64,000 nt of DNA from Hsuehochloa calcarea (lineage: Eukaryota; Streptophyta; Magnoliopsida; Poales; Poaceae), in contig CM070604.1 in NCBI GenBank assembly GCA_036346395.1, forward strand, positions 53,533,003 to 53,597,002. The letters are read 5' to 3'. The notes beneath the pieces were generated by a model. It ran no database searches. It saw only the letters and a program-made list of their open reading frames with translations, and was not told the DNA's origin. Positions 24,201 through 35,099 of this stretch are shown in pieces (position 1 is the stretch's first letter; the number at the start of each line of letters is the position of its first letter). Both the position numbers and the translations under genes were made by a program.

Positions 24201-24999
24201 CGCCTCCTCCGGCTCGACTCCCTGCGCCTCCTCTCCTCCTAGCTCAGTGGCTGCTGCTGCAAGCACAGCCAGCACATGCCAGCCCGGCTGCCAAGCGCTC
24301 CTCCTCGGCTCACCCTCACTTGCTCCTCCCTGGCTCGGTCGCCTCCCCGTTTCGGCCCCTAAGGCGCCTCCTCCGCGCTTCAGCTCGGCCTCCCGGCCGC
24401 CGGCCGCCTCAACTCCTGCAGATCCGGCCCTCTGCTCCTCCAGATCCGCTCGGCGCTCGGTCGGCTCGGCCTCCCACTGGATTTGGTTCCCCGTTCCATT
24501 TTGGTTTTAGGTTCAGTTGATTCTTAGTAGATTCAGTTGATTCCAGTATTAATGCTAGTTGGTGATTTATGTATGCATGCTTATGGAGATTGATTTGAGG
24601 TGGTGGAGACTACTGGAGGTGGTGGATGATGGGTTCAGCTGCTACCGAGGATGGAGGGATGACTGGCTTCGGCTGCTACTGAGGTAAGTCCTCATCCTGA
24701 TCTCCCTCTCTACTCCTCCTCCTAGTGCTCTGAGATGGTGATGCACTGAGAGATGACGATGAACTGAGAGACATTTTGCTATTTGCGGAATGATGAATAT
24801 ACAGATGTATGGATGAATAGCCAAAATGGTTGAGGGGAAGGGCATGGATCTGGTCTACCTGCGGTGCTGGGGGTTGGGTCGGCTTGGGGATGATGCTGAT
24901 GGAGTGGCGGATCGGTGGTCGAGCTGCGCTGCCAGCGTCGCTCTTGCTTCCCGGCTTCTCCCTGGCTTCCTTCCTCCTCTTGCTCCTGTTGAATATATA
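21270..24999. other. Intergenic, no supported gene
   Basis: Upstream of CYCLOPS (its promoter would lie in 21266-22500 on the minus strand). 23360-23470 is a low-complexity TCAT/TTC tract. 23900-24240 is a C/T-rich tract of ACCTATTC-like units followed by GC-rich CTCC repeats. Reading frames at 24247-24510 and 24676-24960 are biased by this composition. Some of this may be old retrotransposon sequence. Confidence 0.4.
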
Positions 25000-25002
25000 A
25001 GC

Positions 25003-25650
25003 ATTTTTCGATACTTTAATCCAGAAATATACTAGATGAATCATGGACAATACTCTAGACTTTTTCATAAAGCAAATAGACATGAACACCATAGTCATAC
25101 TAATTTCCAGAAGAATAGAAAGTGGTATTCCTACCTCAGTGTTTAAGATAACAACAGATAATAAAGTTAAACAAACAACAAGTAAGAGATTGATATACCC
25201 AGAACCAGTGGACGGAGCAGCAACAGAAGTGTTGGTGAGATCGCCGTTCGCCATGGCGTAGTGGACGTCGTGGTAGTAGTCGCGCAGATGAAGCAGAGGA
25301 TCCAAAGCAGCGATCGGATGAAGACGGAGCAGCGAGCAGTCGCGCGAACGCTCCCCAAAAACCTTATTCGTCCTCGCTCGTGAAAGCCTTCAAGGACGGG
25401 GGTTCCGGAGGCCTGCTCTCCCGGTTCGACCGTACACGCGACTCGCCGGGATGGAGATCGCCAGTCACAACAGCCACAAACTGAGAATGCTGCTTAGTCT
25501 CTTGTGGGAATCGATTGGAAAAGCCAAAAGAACACGAAAAGATCTCTGTTCCTGTAATAGCAAAAAACGAAGAGACAGAGATCAGAGGAAACGTTTGCCA
25601 TCAACCAGTGCAAACCGTAGCCATAACTTACTGGTAACTGAACCTTCGTT
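25003..25650 (-). repeat. Second copy of the Copia leader and gag start
   Basis: This block matches 30050-30692 closely, including the gag start MANGDLTNTSVAAPSTGSG. It is joined at about 25000 to unrelated DNA. It shows that two element units once shared the LTR at 25957. Confidence 0.88.
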
Positions 25651-26502
25651 AATGCCATTACTTCGAGTCGGTGCGTTTCGATTCTCGAATAGATAAAGAA
25701 AAACGTGCCCGCACCCGACGTGCCTGCGCGCACTCGCACCGCACAGCTCGGCGAGGCGAGGCGAGCGAGCGCGCGTGTGTGTTGGCCTTCTCCAATTCCA
25801 CAAGGGGGATACCACGTTCCACCTTATAAAGTGGTGTAACTCCCCTTCAACTCTCCATGTGGGACTAATCAATTTTAGCACGTGCACATGGGTCTTTGAG
25901 ATTCTCTATGAATTAAATAGAATTAAAAACTGGGCCCAGCTCGTATTAATTCCTACAATCCCCCACCAGATCTCAAAGACACACGTCAAATGCCTTGATC
26001 CACAGTATTATTTTAATATACCAGTGTTTCGATGGAGACCGAATAAGGTTGAACATCCATCTAGAACAGAAGCTACACTAATCCACAACTGCACAATGGA
26101 CTAAGCCTTCAATTGGCAGTTTTGTGTGAATAAGTTTCACTTAAGTCCTTAATTGATACTAGGCTGTCAGGTATCCCCGCGGGTTGGAGCATATAAGTCA
26201 TACTACTGGCCTATTCATGAGCTTCCTAGAGATTACCCTATCTCATATACTGTGACTAGCAGTCGGACCCATATAGGTGTATTCTTTCAAGACTGCTCTG
26301 TAGGACAGCATATTTGCTTAAACAAGCCACAGAACACATTAAGATAAGAATCAACCTGCTATACATATTTAGGAGAGAGTTGCATCTCCAATGGAGTGGG
26401 TCTGTAAAAGTACTCTCCTCCCAGTTAACCAATAGCTTGTTTCGCCAATCCTACTTCACGGGATCTCCGATCATATAGGATGGGTTGCCACTATGGTATA
26501 AC

Positions 26503-26781
26503 TCACGTGGGTCTCAAACCCATCTCCCTCGATGCATTGTCTATCACATTCCGTGATAAACCCTTTGTAAAGGGATATGCCAGATTCTTAGCTGTTTGGA
26601 TATAATCCAAAGCTATTACTATTGAGTTTCTCATTTTTCTGACAGACTTCAGTCTCCTCTTCACATGTCTTGATGCTTTCATATTATCCTTAGAACTGTT
26701 CACATTGACAATCACAGTTCGATTGTCACAGTTCATCAGAATAGCCGGTACCGGTTTTAAAACAACCGGTAAATTCATCAA
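26503..26781 (-). pseudogene. Copia RNase H C-terminal fragment
   Basis: The frame contains CDNRTVIVNVNSS and AYPFTKGLSRNVIDN, the end of a Copia RNase H domain, where TKGL- motifs close the polyprotein. It is separated from the reverse transcriptase frame by stops. Confidence 0.75.
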
Positions 26782-27057
26782 GAGCTCACGAAGTCATTCG
26801 ACTTCAGCAGTGGCAGTATCTAATGCTGTGAGTTTTGCTTCCATTGTTAACCTCGTTAAGATGGTCTGCTTGCAAGACTTCCATGAAACAGCGACACCTC
26901 CAAGTGTGAAGACATATCCACTTGTGGCCTTAATCTCATCAGCATCAGATATCCAGTTTAAATCGCTATAACCCTCCAGTACCCTGGGATACCCGGTATA
27001 GTGAATGTCATAGCTTATAGTACCCTTTAGATAGCGTAGTACCCTCTCAAGAGCATG

Positions 27058-27897
27058 TCAATGATCATCTTCCGGATTGAAAACAAAATGGCTTAGCTTG
27101 CTCACAGCAAACGAGATGTCAGGCCTGGTACCGCTAGCTAAATACATGAGTGAACCAATTATCTGAGAATATGTCAATTGGTCTCTGGCTATTCTCCGAT
27201 TCTTCCTAAGCAATACGCTAGGATCATAAGGTGTTGGAGAGGATTTACAGTCGTTATAACCAAAACGACTCAGAACCTTTTTCACATAATGGGTTTGCAA
27301 CAATGTAATCCCACCATCATCACCTCTCAACAGCTTGATGTTCAAGATAACATTAGCTACTCCTATATCTTTCATCTCAAAATTCTGAGGCAAGAAATCA
27401 TTAACCTCCTTAATCATATTAAGGATGATCCCAAAGATCAACATGTCATCAACATACAAACATAGAATGACTTCATCGCAACCACCATGGCGATAATACA
27501 CACATCTGTTAGCTTCATTCACAATAAAGCCTGCAGATGTTAAAATTCTGTCGAACTTTTCATGCCATTGCTTAGGTGCTTGTTTAAAACCATACGAAGA
27601 TTTCAACAACTTACACACCTTTCCTTCTTGACCATTTACTACAAATCCATCTGACTGTTCCATGTAAATTTCCTTGTCCAACTCTCCATTTAGGAAAGCT
27701 GTCTTAACGTCCATCTGATGAACGAGAAGACCGTGTGAGGCAGCCAAAGATAGTAGTACTCGAATAGTGGTCAATCTAGCCACACGTGAATAAGTATCAA
27801 AAAAATATTCGCCTTCCTTTTGGGTATAACCCTTGGCCACAAGTCGTTCCTTGTACTTCTCGATAGTACCATCAGGCCTAAGCTTCTTTTTGAACAC
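27058..27897 (-). pseudogene. Copia reverse transcriptase domain
   Basis: A 279-codon open segment carries Copia RT landmarks: YKERLVAKGYTQKEG, then VHQMDVKTAFLNGELDKEIY, FKQAPKQWHEKFD, LYVDDMLIFG (the YVDD catalytic motif) and GSLMYLASGTRPDIS. It copies element RNA to DNA in intact relatives. The frame is closed on both sides by stops or shifts, so the polyprotein is broken. Confidence 0.9.
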
Positions 27898-27996
27898 CCA
27901 CTTACATCCTACAGGTTTACAACCATAAGGACGCTCAGTGATCTCCCAAGTTCCATTAGAGATAATGGAATCAATTTCACTACGTACTGCTTCCTT

Positions 27997-28859
27997 CTAG
28001 TATTCCGCATCTGGAGAAGTATATGCTTCAGAAATGGTACTTGGAGTATCATCCACAAGGTACACAATGAAATCAAGATCAAAAGACTTTGCAGTCCTTT
28101 GTCTTTTACTCTTCCTCAGAGTTTCATTGTCTTCCTCCTCAGAAATTTGCTCGGGGATTTGCTCAAAATATTCCATAGAAATGGCAGGTTCAGGAGTTGT
28201 ATCAAGCTGCTGACTCAATGAACTAAGCATATCTTTCATCGGAAAAATATCCTCAAAGAATGTAGCATCTCTGGACTCTATAATTGTACTGACATGCACG
28301 TCAGGTACTCCAGATTTCACCACTAGAAATCTATATCCAACGCTATGGTGAGCATAGCCTAGAAAGACGCAATCAACGATTTTTGGTCCAAGCTTACGCT
28401 TTTTGGGAATTGGCACACTCCAAGTGTGCAAGTATGAAAGTGATAGTCTTTTCTTCTCCCATTGTTCATATAGGGTTATCTCTTTATTCTTTGTGAGAAC
28501 CATGTTTAGGACATGACATGAAGTCAATATAGCCTCCCCCACCATGCTTTGGAAAGACCCGCTGTGTCTAACATGGCGTTAACCAAATCAGTTAGAGTGC
28601 GGGTCTTTCTTTCAGCAACCCCGTTTGACTGGGGTGAATAGGGAGGCGTCATCTCATGGATTATACCATGTTCCTCACATAATAAATTGAACTCATTAGA
28701 AAAGTACTCGCTGCCACGATCAGACCTAACTCTTTTGATTTTCCTTTCAAGTTGGTTCTCAGCTTGTGCCTTATAGATTTTAAAGTAGTGAAGAGTTTCA
28801 TCTTTAGTTTTCAAAAGATACACATAGCAGAACCTAGTGGAGTCATCAATCAAAGTCAT
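27997..28859 (-). pseudogene. Copia integrase core and C-terminal region
   Basis: Two overlapping frames (28859-28524 and 28545-27997) are shifted relative to one another near 28530. The first has DDSTRFCYVYLLKTKDE, RSDRGSEYFSNEF and SPQSNGVAERK, which are integrase catalytic-core motifs. The second has PKKRKLGPKIVDCVFLGYA, the usual region between integrase and RT. The shift disrupts the polyprotein. Confidence 0.85.
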
Positions 28860-28869
28860 GAAATATCTA

Positions 28870-29487
28870 TTACCACCTTTTTGTCAACACACCATTCATC
28901 TCACACAGATCTGAATGTATAAGTTCTAATGGTGCCAAGTTTCTTACCTCCGCGGCCTTATGAGGCTTACGAGGCTGCTTTGATTGCACACAAACTTGAC
29001 ACTTAGAACCTTTGGTAAGGGTGAATTTCAGGATTATCTCTAAACTGGCTAACCGCGTCGTGCAACCAAAATTTATGTGACAAAATCGTGAATGCCAAAT
29101 AGTAGTCTCATTACCACTGCAAACATGGTTCACAACATTATTACACAAATCTGAAAGAGATAGGCGGAATAAGCCTCCGCACACATAGCCTTTACCAACA
29201 AATTGTCCACACTTGGACACAACAAATTTATTGGACTCAAACACTAGTCTAAAGTCATCTCTACACAGAAGAGATCCGCTGACGAGATTCTTATTGATAG
29301 ATGGCACATGATGCACGTTCTTCAGTTGCACAATCTTTCCCGAAGTAAACTTCAGATCGACCGTACCAACACCATGAACAGTAGCATGTGACCAGTTCCC
29401 CATTAGAACGGTTGAATCCCGAGTGACCTGATAAGAAGAGAATAATGAGACATCAGCACACACATGTATATCAGCACCAGTGTCCAT
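28870..29487 (-). pseudogene. Copia protease and GAG-pre-integrase region
   Basis: It starts near the aspartic protease motif DTGADIHV and continues to HSRFCHINF and CQVCVQSKQPRKPH, the zinc-binding GAG-pre-integrase segment. A frameshift or stop separates it from the integrase core. Confidence 0.82.
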
Positions 29488-29601
29488 CCACCAATCGGTA
29501 GAATGACATACGGAAAGAACAGTAGGTAAATTACCATATCCTGAAGTTCCCGTCTCAGTGGTACCAACAACAACATTAGCAGACTTGGAATTCTGCCCTT
29601 G

Positions 29602-30342
29602 CTAATTCTTTCTACCTTTGCATTTGCTGCAATCCTTGGCCCAATGACCAGATTCGCCACACACAAAGCAAAGGCCATCCTTTGTGTTTTTCTTCTTCTT
29701 CTTGAAGCTAGTTGTTTGTGCAGTCTTGTTCTTGCCTTTGAACTTTTGAGATTGGCCGTTCTTCTTCTGCACCACATTGGCACTAGAATGTCCCTCATTA
29801 CCTCTAGTGTGTGTATCTTTTGCTCTCGCCTTCTCTTCAACATCAAGAGACCCAATGAGATTTTTAACAGAAAACTCTTGTCTCTTATGTTTCAGAGAAG
29901 TAGAAAAATTCCTCCAAGAAGGAGGAAGCTTGGCAATAATGCCTCCCGCGACAAACTTGTCCGGTAACACACACTTGAAGTGCTCAAGTTCTGTGGCCAT
30001 GGATTGCATCTCATGAGCCTGCTCAACTACAGAATGGTCATCAATCATTTTTCGAAGTACTTTAATCCAGAAATATACTAGATGAATCATGGACAATACT
30101 CTAGACTTTTTCATAAAGCAAATAGACATGAACACCATAGTCATACTAATTTCCAGAAGAACAGAAAGTGGTATTCCTATCTCAGTGTTCAAGATCACAA
30201 CAGATAATAAAGTTAAACAAACAACAAGTAAGAGATTGATATACCCAGAATCAGTAGACGGAGCAGCAACAGAAGTGTTGGTGAGATCGTCGTTCGCCAT
30301 GGCGTAGTGGACGTCGTGGTAGTAGTCGCGCAGATGAAGCAA
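29602..30342 (-). pseudogene. Copia gag with CCHC zinc knuckle
   Basis: The frame contains the retroelement gag motif LPPSWRNFSTSLKHKRQEF and ends with a zinc knuckle CFVCGESGHWAKDC. Residues 20-85 are a hydrophobic stretch unlike gag, so the normal N-terminal gag domain appears to be replaced by intron-like or deleted sequence. Confidence 0.8.
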
Positions 30343-30692
30343 AGGATCCGAAGCAGCGATCGGATGAAGACGGAGCAGCGAGCAGTCGCGCGAACGCTCC
30401 CCAAAAACCTTATTCGTCCTCGCTCGTGAAAGCCTTCAAGGACGGGGGTTCCGGAGGCCTGCTCTCCCGGTTCGACCGTACACGCGACTCGCCGGGATGG
30501 AGATCGCTAGTCACAACAGCCACAGACTGAGAATGTTGTCTAGTCTCTTGTGAGAGTCGATTGGAAAAGCCAAAAAAACACGAACAGATCTCTGTTCCTG
30601 TAATAGCCAAAAACGAAGAGACATAGACCAGAGGAAACGGTTGCCATCAACCAGTGCAAACCGCAACCATAACTCACTAGTAACTGAACCTT

Positions 30693-32100
30693 CGGGCAGT
30701 TGGAAGCCTTGTGTTGGCTTGGTTGGAAGGAAATGGAGCTTGTGGTGCTGGCTTTTGTGCTGGCTTTAAAGGGGGGATGCACTTCGGGCAGGGGGAATGA
30801 ATGGGGTGAGGGAAGGCTCTCGAAGTGGCTGTGCTGGTGAGGTGTCCCTGAGGAACAGAGGAGGGGAATGCAGATTTTAGGGGGGGCTGGTTCGACTGTG
30901 TTGGAGCTGTGCTGCACTAGGTTGTTTGGCTTGGCTTTGCTGCTGGGGGGTGGTTCGGCTTGGTTCGAGGATAATGGTATGACTAGACGGCGATGAACGA
31001 ACAAGATTTCAAGGAAGGCTTCGGCGATATGCAATGCAAGTTTTTATTTTAATCTTTTGTAATGCACATTGAAATTAGTTGTAAAATTAATTTGTAATGC
31101 ACATTTTTAACATTACTTTGTAATTGGACTTGTTGTAAGCCTTTAAGGTTGTAACCTTTGCATACTCTTTGATGTTTTGAATTGATGTTATGTCAAATCA
31201 TATTGTCAATTGTGTTAATTATTTGATTGATAACAACTGGGATTATTCTTTGATCTTGGGTTGATGCATTTTTATTTAATGCTAATTACTGATTGTTGTT
31301 GGTTAGTTTAGCCTAATTATGTGGATTACTGTTAGTTGGGTTTAGTGTAATTACGTGGGTTCTCACATTTTCTTACTGAATCACAGAGCTGTAAATATCC
31401 ACATTGTTTTACTGATTAGGTTGCAGGGATAAAAATGTACTTGCTCTTATTTTAAATCCATTGTAGGAGTATTTATCTGGTGCAGAAGGAAGTGCATATG
31501 ATCACACTGACACTGACCTTAATCTTTCTTAATCTCTTCCCATCTAGAGAAGAACACGACGTTGCGAGCTCTGACCAAGACACCGATCAAGATCTCTCTT
31601 GACCGTCTAGATAAATCCGTGATGGGTGGTTTGGTGGCCTATCAGCGTCAGCTACAATCATACGGCGATTACAGAAAGTATCCTACCAAGCTGTATCTTG
31701 CATCATGTATAAAACTGAAGCACCTGTGTATATAGCTGTTGTCCATTGCTGTGTGCCGTGGCGGCATAAATGGATTCTGCTGTGCGCCGGCACGCGACGG
31801 GACGCGCATCGGCGACGGCGACTGTTTCTTTTATAGTCTTTTGATGCAGCCGGAGTGCCAAGCTGCAGCTTATTCTCTCCATTTTTATCTGGTTGAAAAT
31901 TTCCAAGCAGGCGATGCAAGGAACAGGAACAGAGGCAGGCTGTGCCTTCAAAATTCCGAACATTTTTTTTTTAAAGCAACGCGTATTTGACAGAATTTGA
32001 GAATTAGATTTTTGATTTGGCAGAAGTCTTCGGGGATTACAATATTTGCAGTTTCTTGCTGTCCTTATCCACCACATGAGCGCTTCAGACTTCAGAGTAT
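30693..32100. other. Intergenic, no supported gene
   Basis: 30693-31040 is G-rich on the plus strand with irregular GGCTTGG/GTTGG units. 31040-31450 is AT-rich. Nothing here resembles a known protein. Confidence 0.4.
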
Positions 32101-32153
32101 TTGTTTGCTTTTTCATTTTACGCCTCGGAACTGAGAAAGCGGAAGCGAGAGAA

Positions 32154-32178
32154 GTTACGATACGGTACGTATCGTAAC
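32154..32178. promoter_or_regulatory. Perfect inverted repeat upstream of the Fe-SOD gene
   Basis: GTTACGATAC and GTATCGTAAC form 10-bp arms around a 5-bp GGTAC spacer, 149 bp before the ATG. It could be a dimeric transcription-factor site or a chance palindrome. Confidence 0.5.
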
Positions 32179-32326
32179 AGGCGGCCCATCGGCATTCACC
32201 AAGAAGCCCAGAGCCCACGATTAGTTTGAGCCCACAAAGTAATCCCCCGCGCGGCCGCTTATCCCCTCCCCCCCTCATCGTCTCCTCCCCTCTTACCTTC
32301 CTTCCCCCCGAACTAGCGTCTCGTCC

Positions 32327-35027
32327 ATGGCGGCGTTCACCACACCGGTGGCCGTGGGAGGCGGCCTCTCTCTTAGTCTCTTCGCCTCCTCGAGCTCGAG
32401 CTCGAGTTCCAGCTCCGCTTCCTTCCTCCTCCGCGGTGGCGGCGACTCCCGACGGCATGGACTCCGCCGCTTCGTCATCCCACAGAGAGGAGGCTCCAGG
32501 GTCAGTGTTCCCAGCCGCCCTCTTCTTTCTCTTTCCCTCCCCCTCTTTAATCCTTCGTCGAATTCAATAGTTCGTAGTTTGGCTTGGGAGTTAGATTGTG
32601 CTTGGGCGTCTCTGGTTTCTTGTGTATTGTAGAGATGGTTCTTGTATTCTTCTTCTGCGCAGAGCATCTACTTCACTTTTATGCTGATTATTTTATGCAA
32701 GAACAAATCATGCTGATTAATTGATGCGACCACCTCTTGTTGTGTTCATCTCAACTATCAGCAAGTAGGGCTTTGGACGTCGCGTTGAATTCATCTCAAC
32801 CCCCCAAGCAAGTAGATTGTCTGACATTTTTGGGTTGGAATAACTAAAGACTTGCAACACTTCTGTAGTTCCGCATGTAAAATGTATCGTTTTTAGATTA
32901 AAAGAATTATTAAGACTTGCAACACTTCCGTGTGTAAAATGTATCATTTTTAGATTGAAAGAATCATCTCCCACTTGAATAGATGCTTTGTCTGATGCGG
33001 CAGAGTGAATGTTTGTGATTAGGGAGAGAGGACGATAAGATGGGATTGCCTTGTACTTCATTGTGCCAATGAGACGAATGTGGTGACTGTGGATGATGCT
33101 GTGGACGATGCTACTGATGATGAAACCGCTTCTTATGCTGATACGGATGACGCTGTTGAGACCGGCGGCGATAGTGCAGATGAGCTGGAATCCTCACCAC
33201 TCGACGATGTTGCTTCTATTGCCTGGATAAAGCGACGGCCCCTTCCTTATCCTTCGGTAAGTATAGAAGTACCAATTTGCAAAGGTCAGTAGTGAGAATG
33301 GAGTGATGGATAGGGGATGGTAATGTAGGATGCTCTTGAGCCATACATGAGCAAGGAGACGGTGGAGCAGCACTGGGGAATTCATCAGCACATGCACGTG
33401 GAGAGGCTCAACGGCATGATCGGTGGCAGTGAGTGGGAGGGGATGTCACTGGGGCAGATGATGCTCTCCTCCTTCAACGAGGGCAGGGAGCCACCCCATC
33501 CTCCCTTCTTCCATGCTGCACAGGTACCATTCCGTACTATACTTCTGTGCTGATTTGTATAGCCTCCAGATGCCTTTTTTTTGCCATGTTTTTATATATG
33601 TGCTAGCTTGTATTTCCTCCAAATGCCTGTTTCTGGGCCATGTTTTTAGATATGGAACCATGATTTCTTTTGGCGGTCCATGAAGCCTGGTGGTGGGGGT
33701 AAGCCCCCTGAACGGCTTCTGAAATTTATTAAGAGGGACTTCGGATCCTATGATGGCATGATCCAACAATTCATGGATGCCGCATTAACTCAATTTGGTT
33801 CTGGATGGGTTTGGCTATGTTGTAAGTGACACTAGATACCATACTTGTTAGCTTCGTTGTGCCATTTTCAAACTCGCACATGTTTGGGGTGATTAACTGA
33901 ACCCTTTCCCGTAACTATTTGTAGACAAAGGGAGCAAGTTGCCTCACGTGAATTCAAAAAGCCCAATCCCATCTGACAATTATGGTAGGCTGGTCATCTC
34001 AAAGACGCCGAATGCTGTCAACCCTCTTACCTGGGGTCACTCTGTGAGTATTAACCTGCAACTGTTTTTTCCTACATCGTCATGCCATCTATACCGTGAA
34101 CTTCATTTCGCAAGCTTGCAAAAGACCTTGTTATTTTTCCTTCAAAAGAACTTATTGTTTTTATTTCGACCAGAAGGACCATGAATATGTTGTTTCTCTT
34201 ACATCTCAACTATCTGCAAGAGACTATTTCTGCAGAGTATTTCATCCGTATTGTGTATCTTGCAACCACCAGGAATCCCACTATGATTTATTTTGAAGAT
34301 GTGGTATAACATGCAATAGCTAGTAGCTAAAGCCTAAATGTAAAAAATGTTCATTCCTCACACTGTTATATGTCTGTTGCTTTCTCCCCCATACTATATA
34401 TATTCCATAGGGATCTGATATTCTGATTTGGCTATTTCTTTTGGCAGCCACTCCTTGCAATTGATGTTTGGGAGGTATGAATTTTGCAATGCAGCTTCCT
34501 TTTTCTTTCCCTTGCATTTTTCTTGTATAAGGTAACTTCACTAACAAATCCTCTTGTTTTGTGAACCAGCATGCGTACTACCTGGATTACGAGGTTAGAT
34601 GGCCAATGATGCTCATAATTTCCTCCGTAGTCAAATACAGCATATTCTTTTTGACTTTAGTTTGTTTCTGGCCATGCCCTTGCAGAATCGGAAGGCTGAT
34701 TACGTCTCCACATTTCTAGATAAGCTTGTGTCATGGGAAATGGTTGAGGCCAGGCTCAAGAAGGCCGTTGTACGAGCAATAGAAAGAGACGGGCATATCA
34801 ACAGAAAGCAGCTAAGGAAGCAACTTTTAGCTCGGGCGAAGAGCCGAAGCAGAGGGAGGCCTCAGCAGGCCAATGGAGATGCAAGAGAGCGGACCAACAG
34901 TCAGGCGAGAAGGCGACCAAGAAGCCCGATTCAGCAGGCCTCTAGAGGCGTGACAATGGAGCGCGCAAGTGAGGCGCAGCAGGCGGCTCGTGTAGCTGAG
35001 TTGAGCCGTGAGGATGGTGAGTTGTAG
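32327..35027 (+). CDS. Chloroplast Fe-superoxide dismutase (FSD2/SODF2-like), 411 aa model
   Basis: Modelled exons: 32327-32500, 33074-33256, 33329-33523, 33650-33821, 33925-34043, 34448-34474, 34570-34593, 34686-35027, all in phase. The enzyme converts superoxide to oxygen and peroxide in the plastid stroma or nucleoid. Residues 1-58 look like a transit peptide with a run of Ser. An acidic linker (about 59-110) follows. The catalytic domain carries the four metal ligands: His134 (QHWG), His188 (IWNHDFFW), Asp287 and His291 (DVWEHAYY). The position equal to Tyr34 of bacterial Fe-SOD is His142. A basic tail of about 60 residues after the SOD fold (RAKSRSRGRPQQ...) is longer than in most Fe-SODs. 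The exon 1/2 junction is the weakest part: the acceptor before ACGAATGTG has a poor pyrimidine tract. The locus matches the rice SODF2 position as I recall it. Confidence 0.88.
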
Positions 35028-35099
35028 CACAGGGAGCTAGAGCAGCCGATGAAATCCTCTAGATGATCATGACGTTCTTTAAAGATTGCGCGGAGATAC

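Larger units (their letters stand above)
25000..30692 (-). mobile_element. Truncated Copia retrotransposon, LTR-internal-LTR-internal arrangement
   Basis: Reading on the minus strand: a partial LTR end and leader (30692-30300), gag (30342-29602), protease and integrase (29487-28524), reverse transcriptase (28545-27058), RNase H end (26781-26503), then a polypurine tract (GGTGGGGGAT) just before 25957. From 25957 down lies an LTR beginning TGTAGGAATTAAT. It is followed without a break by a second copy of the leader and gag start, ending abruptly near 25000. The leader/gag segments 25003-25650 and 30050-30692 are direct repeats with only scattered differences. No target duplication brackets the whole, and both ends are cut inside the element. 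Confidence 0.85.

Noticed and set aside
24247..24510. 87-codon Ala/Pro/Ser-rich frame
   Set aside because: Low-complexity CTCC/GGC DNA with no start context, splice signals or known domain.
31703..32667. Minus-strand frames of 251 and 124 codons over the SOD promoter and first exon
   Set aside because: Antisense to the SOD exon 1 and leader, with composition-driven residues.
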